From contig NZ_BAABJQ010000001.1 of NCBI RefSeq assembly GCF_039543385.1, positions 124,001 to 188,000 of the forward strand: a stretch of 64,000 nucleotides of DNA, written 5' to 3'. The notes beneath the pieces were generated by a model. The model was not told the origin of the DNA. It did not search any database and worked only from the letters and a program-made list of their open reading frames with translations. The stretch is from Rugosimonospora acidiphila. GTDB taxonomy: Bacteria > Actinomycetota > Actinomycetes > Mycobacteriales > Micromonosporaceae. Both the position numbers and the translations under genes were made by a program. Shown piece after piece: positions 24,789-32,228 of the stretch; the first letter of the stretch is position 1, and the number at the start of each line of letters is the position of its first letter.

Positions 24789-25340
24789 ATGAGCAAACGA
24801 CGCACCCTGAAGAGCGCCGTCACCGTCCTCACAGCGGCAGCCGGCGTACTGGCGGCCGCTGCCGGAACGGCCAATGCCGCCACCGGCGCGATCCTCCGTG
24901 CCTCTGACAACGCGGTCACGCCCGCATCTATTACGTTGCAGAAAACGACGGTACTGCGGGACGAGGCGACCCACCGTTGCCTGGAGAGTGACACCGCCAG
25001 CACCACCGGGACGAACCGCGTCTACACCACGACCTGCACCGGCAGTAGTCCCCAGGCCTGGGGATGGTATTACGACACCGCCTATGGTGCGTATGAGCTG
25101 AAGGACGGCGCAACCGGTATGTGCCTCGACAGCAATTCCTCGGGGAGTGTCTACGCCCTGAAATGCAACAACGGGACGTACCAGCGGTGGATCATGACTT
25201 ACGACTACATCGATGACACCTACGGATTTCGAGACTATACGACCGGTCTGATGTTGGACAGCAACGCAAGCGGCAGCGTCTACACGAATCCGAACTACGC
25301 CAACGCAAACCAGAGTTGGTACGAAACCCTGGGTAGGTAG
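24789..25340 (+). CDS. Secreted ricin-B/beta-trefoil-like protein
   Basis: 183 residues. Sec signal peptide ending TANA-ATG near residue 32. The mature protein has three Q-x-W repeats (QAWGWYY, QRWIMTY, QSWYETL) with Cys pairs and repeated CLDSNSSGSV / MLDSNASGSV, the pattern of ricin-type beta-trefoil lectins. About 150 residues is enough for one trefoil. Sugar binding on own or foreign cell walls is likely; no enzyme domain is attached. Codon use is less GC-biased than neighbouring genes, a hint of transfer. It lies next to the tRNA-Phe accessory region. Confidence 0.85.
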   Translation: MSKRRTLKSAVTVLTAAAGVLAAAAGTANAATGAILRASDNAVTPASITLQKTTVLRDEATHRCLESDTASTTGTNRVYTTTCTGSSPQAWGWYYDTAYGAYELKDGATGMCLDSNSSGSVYALKCNNGTYQRWIMTYDYIDDTYGFRDYTTGLMLDSNASGSVYTNPNYANANQSWYETLGR

Positions 25341-25424
25341 GGACGGCGATCGGTCCTGGCGCCACTGGCCAGCCTCGCCCGTTCGGCAGGGAGGCCCTGC
25401 CCCGGGCACTGGGCAGAAATGGGT

Positions 25425-25458
25425 CAGCTGTGACCGGCGTTGATGCTGGTCACAGCTG
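25425..25458. terminator. Hairpin with 11-bp perfect arms
   Basis: CAGCTGTGACC and GGTCACAGCTG pair across a 12-base loop, followed by GATTGTTT. It lies 84 bp past the lectin-like gene and just before the degenerate tRNA-Phe-like core, in the same relative position as the hairpins before the cores at 27.9 and 30.7 kb. Confidence 0.7.
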
Positions 25459-25467
25459 GATTGTTTG

Positions 25468-25583
25468 GGTGGCCGGGGGCAGGGTCGAACCGCCAACCTC
25501 CACTCCTCAGGTCTCACTCGGACCGGCCGGCGGCCACCGCACGGTTCTTCTGTCCATAACGGACTACCTTTGTGCGGTGGCCG
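25468..25583. repeat. Degenerate tRNA-Phe 3'-half copy plus inverted repeat (array boundary 1)
   Basis: Bases 25468-25519 align with the tRNA-Phe 3' half and flank at 27947-28000 with roughly 80% identity and one single-base gap, keeping GGGTCGAACCGCC and CAGGTCTC. It is followed by perfect 12-bp inverted repeats CGGCCACCGCAC (25531-25542) and GTGCGGTGGCCG (25572-25583). It cannot fold as a tRNA. Read here as an old attachment-site copy. Confidence 0.65.
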
Positions 25584-25684
25584 TTCCCTGCTCACACGAC
25601 ACGCAGTTATCCGAGCGTGTTTTGTTGAGGATCGCGCGACCGGCGGCCCGCGTCTACGTCTCGAGACCCGGCTGACTTCCTGGG

Positions 25685-26116
25685 CTAAATCTCTGTGCCG
25701 GCGTACCCAAATGCCCTCGAGCCGCACTCATATTCTATGACGACGCCGTTCTGCTCGGGGCATACGTAGAACTTGATTTCGCCGAGGGGAGGCATGTGCA
25801 GGTAGTAGTAGGTAGTGGTGCCGCTACCCTCGCGGTTCCACCCGTAGTAGGGTCCTATGTTAGCCAGGTCGTAGCGGTAGTTTATTACCGCGATTCCGTA
25901 GCCGTCGGCGTGCGAATCGTGAATGCTCAGCACCTGGGTGTCCGCGTTGAAATAGGCATAGCCAACCGATGCCGTCGCTGTGGCGCTGGTGGGGCTCACG
26001 GCGAACGAGGGGCCGGCAGTGACGACCGTGGCGGCGGCCACCGCGGCCACCGTGACGGCAAGCCAGGTCGTCGTGCGCTTCACGAGCGCCATAGCCGATT
26101 GGCGGCTGCGTCGCAT
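25685..26116 (-). CDS. Small secreted protein of unknown function
   Basis: 143 residues. Sec signal peptide: basic start, hydrophobic core LAVTVAAVAAATVVTAG, cleavage after PSFA. The mature part of about 105 residues is rich in Tyr and Gly (YYGWNREGSGTTTYYYLHMP) and has two Cys near the end that could pair. ATG of MRRSRQSAM follows GGAGGT. No family recognised. It lies alone between array boundaries 1 and 2; composition is less GC-rich than core genes. An excreted toxin, inhibitor or surface protein is possible, none supported by motif. Confidence 0.75.
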   Translation of the reverse strand: MRRSRQSAMALVKRTTTWLAVTVAAVAAATVVTAGPSFAVSPTSATATASVGYAYFNADTQVLSIHDSHADGYGIAVINYRYDLANIGPYYGWNREGSGTTTYYYLHMPPLGEIKFYVCPEQNGVVIEYECGSRAFGYAGTEI

Positions 26117-26378
26117 GAATACGTACCTCCTCAGGCGGAGACGTTTTTCGAGGGATGTTTCGCGAGTGGATGGTAATTTACGCACGAAGACTGCCAATGT
26201 CTAGGGTGCAGCCCGCCACTTCCGGGCCATCGCTTCGGCGCTAGATGGGGCGACGCGTCGCCCGCCGACCAGGTCAAAGACTCTCCGGGTCTCCAGCGGT
26301 CGCATTCGACGAGCCGGGACAGGCGCTCGACAATGCACACCGCCGTAGTGGAGTACCGACGGGAGCTGTGGCGTGCGC

Positions 26379-26494
26379 TTTCAGGTCTGGACTGGGCGGG
26401 CCAACGGCCCTTCTAGCCTGGCGCTCAGGATCTGATGGCTCCCGTTGGGCTGTCCGCGCTCGGCGCAGTTGCTACACCCGCTGCTACAGCGGCG
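26379..26494. repeat. Diverged copy of the island's left-end leader (array boundary 2)
   Basis: Bases 26379-26494 align without gaps to 27985-28100 at constant offset 1606. Both begin TTTCAGGTCT and the last 45 bases are nearly identical, including TTGCTACACCCGCTG and the mini-hairpin CCGCTG-CTA-CAGCGG (CCA in the other copy). The middle is diverged. In both cases the next gene starts 95-98 bp further on. The tRNA part upstream of TTTCAGG is not preserved here. Confidence 0.75.
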
Positions 26495-26592
26495 CCGGTA
26501 GCAAACGAGGCCGAGAGCACGGTTCTTCAAGCCGTCCACGTGAGCCGACGGCCGCCGCGGAGTCCCACCGGTCCTGTGATTGGATACGCCGG

Positions 26593-27573
26593 ATGATCGA
26601 ATCGCAGGCGCCGGTGTTGGAGATGTTGTGGGAGGTCCAGGACCCCCGCCACGCGCTCGACGGACGGTTCGGTTTCAGCGATGAAGAGTCGGCCGGCCGC
26701 TGGGTTGCCGCGATGCTGGACGAGTACTGGGACGTTCGCATCGACTCCTGCGAGCGGATCGTCATGAGCGGCCACAACGCGCTGGCTTGGGTCGGCACGC
26801 CGTCCGGCCGACTGCTCGCGAAGTGGTCGGTGGCGCCCGAGCGTTTCCCCCGCCTGGCGGAGGCGGCGCGCCTCACGAGCTGGCTTCACGGCCGGGGGCT
26901 GCCGGTTTCGGCGCCGGTTCCGGCGCGAGACGGCCGTCTTCAGGTCGAGGTCGACGGTGTCTCGATGGGCCTGCAGCGCGAGATCGTGGGCGACCTCCTC
27001 GACACCGCCGATCTCAACCAGGTGCGGGCGGCTGGAGCGGTGCTGGCTCGGTTGCAGGACGCCCTGGCGGCGTACCCGGACGCCGATCAGATTCCCGCGC
27101 TCGCCGTTGCGTACAAGCCGTTGACGACCCGGATCACCGACTGGCTCGACTCCCGCGCCGACCATCTGCCGGCGGCGGCTCGTGACACGCTGCGCGGGCT
27201 GGTTACCGGCGCGTCACCCGACCGACTTCCGTGGCAGCTCGTCCATTTCGATTTCCGCTCTGCCAACATCTTGTGCGCCCACGGCGAGGTCACCGCGGTC
27301 ATCGACTTTGAGGAGACCCGGCATGAGCACCGACTCGTCGAGCTGGCCCGCGCGGCCATTCTGCTCGGCACCCGCTACCACAACTGGGGGCCCGTGTCGG
27401 CCGAGGTTCGCGCGGCGTTCCTCGCCGGCTACCAGTCCGAGCGCCCGCTGACCCCGGCCGAGACGGGCTGGTTGGACGTCCTCCTGCCCTGGCAGGCCCT
27501 CGCGATGGTGCCGCCCGGCGACGATCCGACCGGGTGGAGACCGTCGGCGCTGAGCCAGCTGCCACGACCCTAA
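26593..27573 (+). CDS. Aminoglycoside phosphotransferase-family (APH/choline kinase fold) protein
   Basis: 326 residues. Kinase-like motifs: SGHNALAWVGTPSGRLLAKW (nucleotide-binding strand and Lys), VHFDFRSANILC (catalytic HxDxxxxN) and VTAVIDFEETRHEHRLVELA (metal-binding Asp in place of the DFG). The N-terminal 40 residues are unlike classic resistance enzymes, and many such proteins act on homoserine, sugars or methylthioribose, so antibiotic resistance should not be assumed. ATG of MIESQAPVLEML; 116 upstream codons of the open frame run through the repeat leader and are rejected. Only gene between boundaries 2 and 3. Confidence 0.82.
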   Translation: MIESQAPVLEMLWEVQDPRHALDGRFGFSDEESAGRWVAAMLDEYWDVRIDSCERIVMSGHNALAWVGTPSGRLLAKWSVAPERFPRLAEAARLTSWLHGRGLPVSAPVPARDGRLQVEVDGVSMGLQREIVGDLLDTADLNQVRAAGAVLARLQDALAAYPDADQIPALAVAYKPLTTRITDWLDSRADHLPAAARDTLRGLVTGASPDRLPWQLVHFDFRSANILCAHGEVTAVIDFEETRHEHRLVELARAAILLGTRYHNWGPVSAEVRAAFLAGYQSERPLTPAETGWLDVLLPWQALAMVPPGDDPTGWRPSALSQLPRP

Positions 27574-27882
27574 GATGCCGCGCCGCCGCGCGGCTTGCCA
27601 CCGGCGCCACCCGCGCGCCAGACCGGCGCGTACGGCGAGCACCAGGCCGAACCGTCACTCTCGCCCACCGAGGACGTCGCGTGCCTCTTGCGTGCCCCAA
27701 GGCTGGCACCGAGGGTGAGGAGGAGCCAGCATCGGTCAATGAGGTGACCAGCCTGGCGAGCACGAGGACAAGACCACGTCGTGCACCCCACATGCGATAG
27801 CGGGGGGCGAACAGGGGTCGAAAGAAGGTCGTGGGAGCCAGCCCAGCCGATCGAGATGGTCAAGATCGGTCACGAGGTACTC
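27574..27882. other. Intergenic, no gene seen
   Basis: About 310 bp between the phosphotransferase stop and the 109-bp direct repeat. No coding frame with a plausible start is seen and no repeat is shared with the rest of the array. Confidence 0.5.
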
Positions 27883-27991
27883 GGGAAAGCGAAACGGTGA
27901 CCAGGAGTTTTCACTGGTCACCGTTTCGTTCAGCCCGGCGAGAGCCGGTGGCCAGGGGCGGGGTCGAACCGCCGACCTTCCGCTTTTCAGG
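27883..27991. repeat. 109-bp direct repeat, left copy: hairpin plus tRNA-Phe 3' half (array boundary 3)
   Basis: It matches 30729-30837 at 106 of 109 positions. It contains a 15-bp perfect hairpin (27890-27928, CGAAACGGTGACCAG and its complement, 9-base loop) and the tRNA-Phe sequence from the 3' end into the anticodon loop, ending CAGG. After that the two copies diverge at once. This is the footprint expected when an element integrates at a tRNA 3' end: the right copy completes the tRNA and this copy is the far end (att site). Bases 27992-28195 hold the leader shared with boundary 2 and no other gene. Confidence 0.88.
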
Positions 27992-28195
27992 TCTCGCTCC
28001 GACAGGCTGGCAGACCTTACGGCCTGCCACTTCGTACGTGGCGGTCCCCGTCTGGCTGCCCGTGTTCGGCGCCATTGCTACACCCGCTGCCACAGCGGCG
28101 AAAGGCCGACCCACGGGTGGGGTCGCTCGGGCGACGCGAAAGGTGGCTCGACATCGATACGCTCGCGAGGCGAACCGGGTGGAAAGGGGACCAGG

Positions 28196-30304
28196 ATGCC
28201 GTCACGGCGGGGGGCGGTATTGTCGCCGGCTCCGGTGGACGGCTGGGGCTGGGTGCGGATCTCGGCCATCGCTGGTGTGGTGGTCTTGGGGGTGTCAGCG
28301 GCCACCGCGGTCGTGGCGTTGTGGATGAAGCTGGCTGACAAGCAGCATCATCTGCTGGTCGTGTTGTCGATCTGGTCGGCGGTGCTGGCTGGGGTGGGGT
28401 TCGTCGCGGCGGCGGCGGGCAGGATGGCGGATCTGCGCGCGGGTCGTGTGCGGCAGGACGCGCAGTGGCGCCTGACGGTGCGCGGGTTGCTGCAGGAATG
28501 CCCCAACGGGATGCCGCCCCGTCTGTCCGCGCTGTCGGACGCGGCGCTGGGGACGACCGAGACCCGGTACACCAGAGCAGGTAATGACCCCTACGTACAC
28601 CGGCCCGACACGGACAGACAGCTGGCGCAATTGTTCGCCGCTGGTGGGCCGCCGTTCGGGCTGGTGATCGTCGTTGGGGCGTCGAAGGCGGGTAAGTCGC
28701 GCACAGCTGCCCACGCAGCCAGGGCCGCGTTGTCGCAGGTAGACCCGCCAGTGTTGTTGCCCCGGAATGGGGAGGCGCTGGCGGCATTGATGCGGCTGGA
28801 TCAGCCGATACGGCTCCTTGTGCCGACCCTGGTGTGGCTGGACGATCTGACCGCTACCGACCTGTCTCATCTGACCGGTGAGGTGTTGGACATCGTCGCC
28901 CGGCACGGGTGGTTGGTGGCCACGATGACCGAGGACCGATGGAACGCGATCCGCAACAGTAGTGGTGATGTCGCGGCTACCGCCCGGGCCGCACTAGGGC
29001 GGGCGACCAAGGTGGAGCTGGGCTTCGAGCTGAACGAGACTGAGGCGGCCGAAGCGCACCGGCTGTACCCGGGTGAGCGGGTGACGGCGAGTATCGGGGA
29101 GACCTTGGTTGGGGGGCAGTGGTTGATGGACAGGTACCGTGCCGGACGCACCGAGCAGCCCGCCGGGTACGCGCTGGTACAGGCCGCCGTCGACGCCCGC
29201 CGCATCGGACTTTCCCGACCGATCAGTGCCTCCGAGCTGCAACGGCTGTTCCCGCTATACCTTCGTCGGGTCCGCATCGACCTTGACCCCACCACCGCCC
29301 TGTTCAACGAAGGGCTGACCTGGGCCAAACAACCCGTCGCATCGCAAGTCGCGCTCGTCACCGCCACTTCCGATGGTGGATTCGAGGTGCTGGACTACGT
29401 GCTGGCCGTTGAAGATGGACAGGACAACAATTCTGCACGGTCGATCCCTGAGCAGACCTGGGCCGAAGTCATCGACGCCGTCCCCGCCACCGATGCCTAT
29501 GACATAGGAATTGCCGCATATCTCAAGGGAAATCTGAGATCCGCTGTTGCCGCGATGTGCAAGGCGGTCGACTCCGGTGACGCCGCCGTGGCGCCCATGG
29601 CGTCGCTCAGCCTCGGGTTGCTGCTTGCGGAGCAGGGTGATGTGACGGGGGCACGGGCTGCCTACCAGTTGGCGATCGACTCCGGTCACACCCCCGCGGC
29701 GCCAGCGGCGGCGTTCAGTCTCGGGGGGCTGCTTGAGGGGCAGGGTGATGTGACGGGGGCACGGGCTGCCTACCAGTTGGCGATCGACTCCGGTGACGCC
29801 GCCGCTGCGCCAGCGGCGGCGTTCAGTCTCGGGTTGCTGCTTGAGGGGCAGGGTGATGTGACGGGGGCACGGGCTGCCTACCAGTTGGCGATCGACTCCG
29901 GTGACGCCGCCGCTGCGCCAGCGGCGGCGGTCAGCCTCGGGAGGCTGCTTGCGGAGCAGGGTGATGTGACGGGGGCACGGGCTGCCTACCAGTTGGCGAT
30001 CGACTCCGGTGACGCCACCGCGGCAGCGATGGCGGCGCTCGGCCTCGGGTTGCTGCTTGAGGAGCAGGGTGATGTGACGGGGGCACGGGCTTCCTACCAG
30101 TTGGCGATCGACTCCGGTGACGCCGCCGCTGCGCCACTGGCGGCGGTCAGCCTCGGCCTGCTGCTTGAGGAGCAGGGCGATGTGACGGGGGCACGGGCTT
30201 CCTACCAGTCGGCGATCGACTCCGGTCACGCCACCGCGGCGCCGATGGCGGCGGACTACCTTCGGAAGCTGAAGAACCCGACTGGCGAGCAGGCAGTCGG
30301 GTAG
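28196..30304 (+). CDS. Membrane-anchored P-loop (STAND-like) NTPase with TPR/Sel1-type repeats
   Basis: 702 residues. Two membrane helices (about 20-44 and 53-76); P-loop GASKAGKS at 161-168; Walker B LVWLDD at 212-217; then a helical region and, from about 481, six 36-residue helical repeats of the pattern GDVTGARAAYQLAIDSGDAA plus SLGLLLEEQ, nearly identical to one another. This is the build of STAND signalling NTPases, in which the repeats sense a ligand and the P-loop drives oligomerisation, but here the effector end would be the membrane helices. ATG preceded by AAGGGGACC. It is the only gene inside the tRNA-Phe-flanked segment, so an immunity role is plausible. No nuclease or toxin domain is seen. 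Confidence 0.82.
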   Translation: MPSRRGAVLSPAPVDGWGWVRISAIAGVVVLGVSAATAVVALWMKLADKQHHLLVVLSIWSAVLAGVGFVAAAAGRMADLRAGRVRQDAQWRLTVRGLLQECPNGMPPRLSALSDAALGTTETRYTRAGNDPYVHRPDTDRQLAQLFAAGGPPFGLVIVVGASKAGKSRTAAHAARAALSQVDPPVLLPRNGEALAALMRLDQPIRLLVPTLVWLDDLTATDLSHLTGEVLDIVARHGWLVATMTEDRWNAIRNSSGDVAATARAALGRATKVELGFELNETEAAEAHRLYPGERVTASIGETLVGGQWLMDRYRAGRTEQPAGYALVQAAVDARRIGLSRPISASELQRLFPLYLRRVRIDLDPTTALFNEGLTWAKQPVASQVALVTATSDGGFEVLDYVLAVEDGQDNNSARSIPEQTWAEVIDAVPATDAYDIGIAAYLKGNLRSAVAAMCKAVDSGDAAVAPMASLSLGLLLAEQGDVTGARAAYQLAIDSGHTPAAPAAAFSLGGLLEGQGDVTGARAAYQLAIDSGDAAAAPAAAFSLGLLLEGQGDVTGARAAYQLAIDSGDAAAAPAAAVSLGRLLAEQGDVTGARAAYQLAIDSGDATAAAMAALGLGLLLEEQGDVTGARASYQLAIDSGDAAAAPLAAVSLGLLLEEQGDVTGARASYQSAIDSGHATAAPMAADYLRKLKNPTGEQAVG
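29639..30286 (+). repeat. Six 108-bp tandem repeats coding for the TPR units
   Basis: The word GATGTGACGGGGGCACGG recurs at 29639, 29747, 29855, 29963, 30071 and 30179, exactly 108 bp apart. Most differences fall in two short patches of each unit; long blocks are identical at DNA level, including third codon positions, so the array expanded or was homogenised recently. Confidence 0.93.
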
Positions 30305-30728
30305 CCAAACGGAAGGACGACGAAGAACCGAGGCCTCCAACGGGCGACGGTGGTCGGCGGGCGCGCTTGTCGGACGCATGCCGTTGGTCACGCCGCGCAG
30401 GCGGGTTGAGAGGTTGTCGCGACAGATTTACAGGGAATTGATCTCCCCGCTGCATTGGTGCCGATCGGGCCGCTGGCGGCGGCCTCTTTTCGATGACATC
30501 CCACCTCCCTCTCGGGGCGGGGCCCGATTGGCGATCGGTGATTCGCCGGCCCCCCGCGCATGCGCCGGCGACCAGACCACAAGGCCGGTGGAATACCGGT
30601 TAGGACCGTACCGACCCGCCAGACGGATTCAGGCACGACACGCGGCGAGAGCGGAGCGGGTCCGGGGCAGCGGGACACAACTGAGACCAGAACTGAGACT
30701 ACAAGATCATCTAGTTTTGTGATCTAGG
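30305..30728. other. Intergenic 424 bp inside the island, no gene seen
   Basis: No frame with coding character or ribosome site. AT-richer near 30680-30728 (ending TAGTTTTGTGATCTAG) just before the right direct repeat. No integrase or excisionase fragment was found. Confidence 0.5.
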
Positions 30729-30837
30729 GGGAAAGCGAAACGGTGACCAGGAGTCTTCACTGGTCACCGCTTCGTTCAGCCCGGCGAGAGCTGGTGGCCA
30801 GGGGCGGGGTCGAACCGCCGACCTTCCGCTTTTCAGG
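30729..30837. repeat. 109-bp direct repeat, right copy, overlapping tRNA-Phe
   Basis: Right partner of 27883-27991. It includes a hairpin at 30736-30774 downstream of the tRNA (one mismatched pair relative to the left copy), which is probably the tRNA terminator, and the 3' half of the functional tRNA-Phe. Offset between copies is 2846 bp. Confidence 0.88.
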
Positions 30838-30868
30838 CGGACGCTCGTACCAACTGAGCTACCTGGCC
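30795..30868 (-). tRNA. tRNA-Phe (GAA)
   Basis: Acceptor stem GGCCAGG/CCTGGCC, D-arm GCTCAGTTGGTACGAGC, anticodon stem CCGC/GCGG around loop CTGAAAA (anticodon GAA), T-arm GGCGGTTCGACCCCGCC. CCA is encoded next to it (30792-30794 on the plus strand as TGG). Its 3' half is the insertion target for the island to its left. Confidence 0.96.
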
Positions 30869-30965
30869 GTTCCCGGGTCATGGTACGCGCTCCGAAGCCG
30901 GAGCGAGCATCCACGTGCCCATAAGCCAGACGCCGCACGATGTTCCGCGCGGCGTCGGGGCTTGG

Positions 30966-31039
30966 CGGTCCTGACGGGACTTGAACCCGCGACCTCCGCC
31001 TTGACAGGGCGGCGAGCACTCCAACTGCTCCACAGGACC
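30966..31039 (-). tRNA. tRNA-Asp (GTC)
   Basis: Acceptor GGTCCTG/CAGGACC, anticodon stem CCGCC/GGCGG around loop CTGTCAA (anticodon GTC), T-loop GGTTCAAGTCC. CCA is encoded (30963-30965). Upstream of tRNA-Phe in the direction of transcription. Confidence 0.96.
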
Positions 31040-31075
31040 TTGCGTCGGCCGGCTAAGCGTACGCTAGCCGGTCCG

Positions 31076-31148
31076 TGCCCCCAACGGGATTCGAACCCGT
31101 GCTACCGCCTTGAAAGGGCGGCGTCCTGGGCCGCTAGACGATGAGGGC
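31076..31148 (-). tRNA. tRNA-Glu (TTC)
   Basis: Acceptor GCCCTCA/TGGGGGC, anticodon stem CCGCC/GGCGG around loop CTTTCAA (anticodon TTC), T-arm CGGGTTCGAATCCCG. CCA is not encoded (CGG follows). First of the Glu-Asp-Phe cluster, an order common in actinobacteria. Confidence 0.95.
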
Positions 31149-31302
31149 GGCCCCGCCATCATCGCATATCGCGATTCAGGCGGCTTGAGCTCCCATCCGG
31201 CCCCGCCGGAGGCCTGCAAAGCATACGCGATCAGAGATGGAACGCCAAAACCGCGTACCCGTGGTCGCGATGACCCAGACGGGATGGGGTGGCGTACGGG
31301 CC

Positions 31303-32166
31303 TCATCTGGACGCGTTTGCCGAGGTGGGAAGCGGGATCAGCCCGTACTTGTGCTTGAGGTACGGCAGGAGCGTGCGCAGCGCCGCAAGCGTCTGCGACC
31401 GGTCGCCCCCGCCGTCGTGCATGAGCACGATCGACCCCGGCCGAGTGTGGTCAATCACATTAGAAATGATGGCCTGGGTACCGGGACGGCTCCAGTCGGC
31501 CGGGTCGACGCTCCAGTACAGCGATCTCATGCCCATGCCGGCCGCGATGGAGACGGTCTGCGGGCTGAATTCGCCGCCCGGGTTACGGAAGTACTGGATG
31601 CGGGCGCCCGGCACGATGGCGTGGATCGCGTCGTCGGTCCGTTGCAGTTCGGCGACGATCTGCGCGGGGGTCCGGGTGCTCAGCTTCTCGTCGTGGCTCC
31701 ACGTGTGGTTGCACAGCGTGTGGCCCTCGCGGACTATCCGTTTGATCATGCTCGCCTGCGCCGAGACTTGGCTGCCGATCACGCAGAACGTGGCGTGGAC
31801 GCCGTACTGCTTGAGGGTGTCGAGTACCCGGCCGGTGTCGGGGCCGGGGCCGTCGTCGAAGGTGAGCGCCACGGCCGACGAACCGGTGTGGTACATCGAG
31901 CCATATGGCCCGCGCAGGTCACCGTGGCCGAGGAGGGGAGGCAGCGGTGGCGGCGGCGGGGGCGGGCTGGGGGAAGGGCTGGGCGACGGGCTGGCCAGTG
32001 CGGCCGGCTTCGACCGCATCGAGGGACTGGTGGACGGGTGGTCGCCGGCCGCTGACACTGGGTGCCGGGAGCGTGCGGCCTGGTCGTGAGCGGCGTCGCC
32101 GGCGGTACAGCTGCCGAGCAGGAGCAGTACGGCCAGCGCGAGGGTGACGGCGCGGCGCCGAGCCAT
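31303..32166 (-). CDS. Exported polysaccharide deacetylase (NodB domain)
   Basis: 287 residues. Signal sequence ending LLLLGSC, which can act as a lipobox; then a Ser/Pro spacer with a long Pro-Ser run; NodB domain from about residue 95. Motifs: VALTFDDGPGPDTGRV (catalytic base Asp and metal Asp), HTWSHDEKL (metal His pair), FRNPGGEFS (a variant of RxPYG), DPADWSRPG and IVLMHDGGGDRSQ. It would remove N-acetyl groups from cell-wall or capsular glycans outside the membrane. It lies 62 bp after the CarH-like gene on the same strand but is probably a separate unit. Confidence 0.9.
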   Translation of the reverse strand: MARRRAVTLALAVLLLLGSCTAGDAAHDQAARSRHPVSAAGDHPSTSPSMRSKPAALASPSPSPSPSPPPPPPPLPPLLGHGDLRGPYGSMYHTGSSAVALTFDDGPGPDTGRVLDTLKQYGVHATFCVIGSQVSAQASMIKRIVREGHTLCNHTWSHDEKLSTRTPAQIVAELQRTDDAIHAIVPGARIQYFRNPGGEFSPQTVSIAAGMGMRSLYWSVDPADWSRPGTQAIISNVIDHTRPGSIVLMHDGGGDRSQTLAALRTLLPYLKHKYGLIPLPTSANASR

Positions 32167-32228
32167 TGGAGATCTCCGGATGAGGGGTTACCGGAACGTG
32201 CCCGGACACCGTAACCGGAAGGTACGGG

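Noticed and set aside
25468..25519. A second functional tRNA gene at 25.5 kb (and at 27.95 kb)
   Set aside because: Only the 3' half of a tRNA is present; no 5' acceptor strand, D-arm or complete anticodon stem follows.
26593..27573. Aminoglycoside resistance gene
   Set aside because: The kinase fold is clear but the substrate side does not match known resistance enzymes; resistance would be over-interpretation.
29639..30286. CRISPR-like array
   Set aside because: Repeats are 108 bp, contiguous, in frame and coding; there are no unique spacers and no cas genes.
29255..30391. Minus-strand frame with regular Arg-rich repeats
   Set aside because: The regularity comes from the 108-bp coding repeats on the plus strand; composition is not protein-like.
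25425..30868. Integrase, excisionase or transposase within the tRNA-Phe region
   Set aside because: I looked in all frames for tyrosine or serine recombinase motifs and for IS ends and saw none; mobility must come from elsewhere or be lost.
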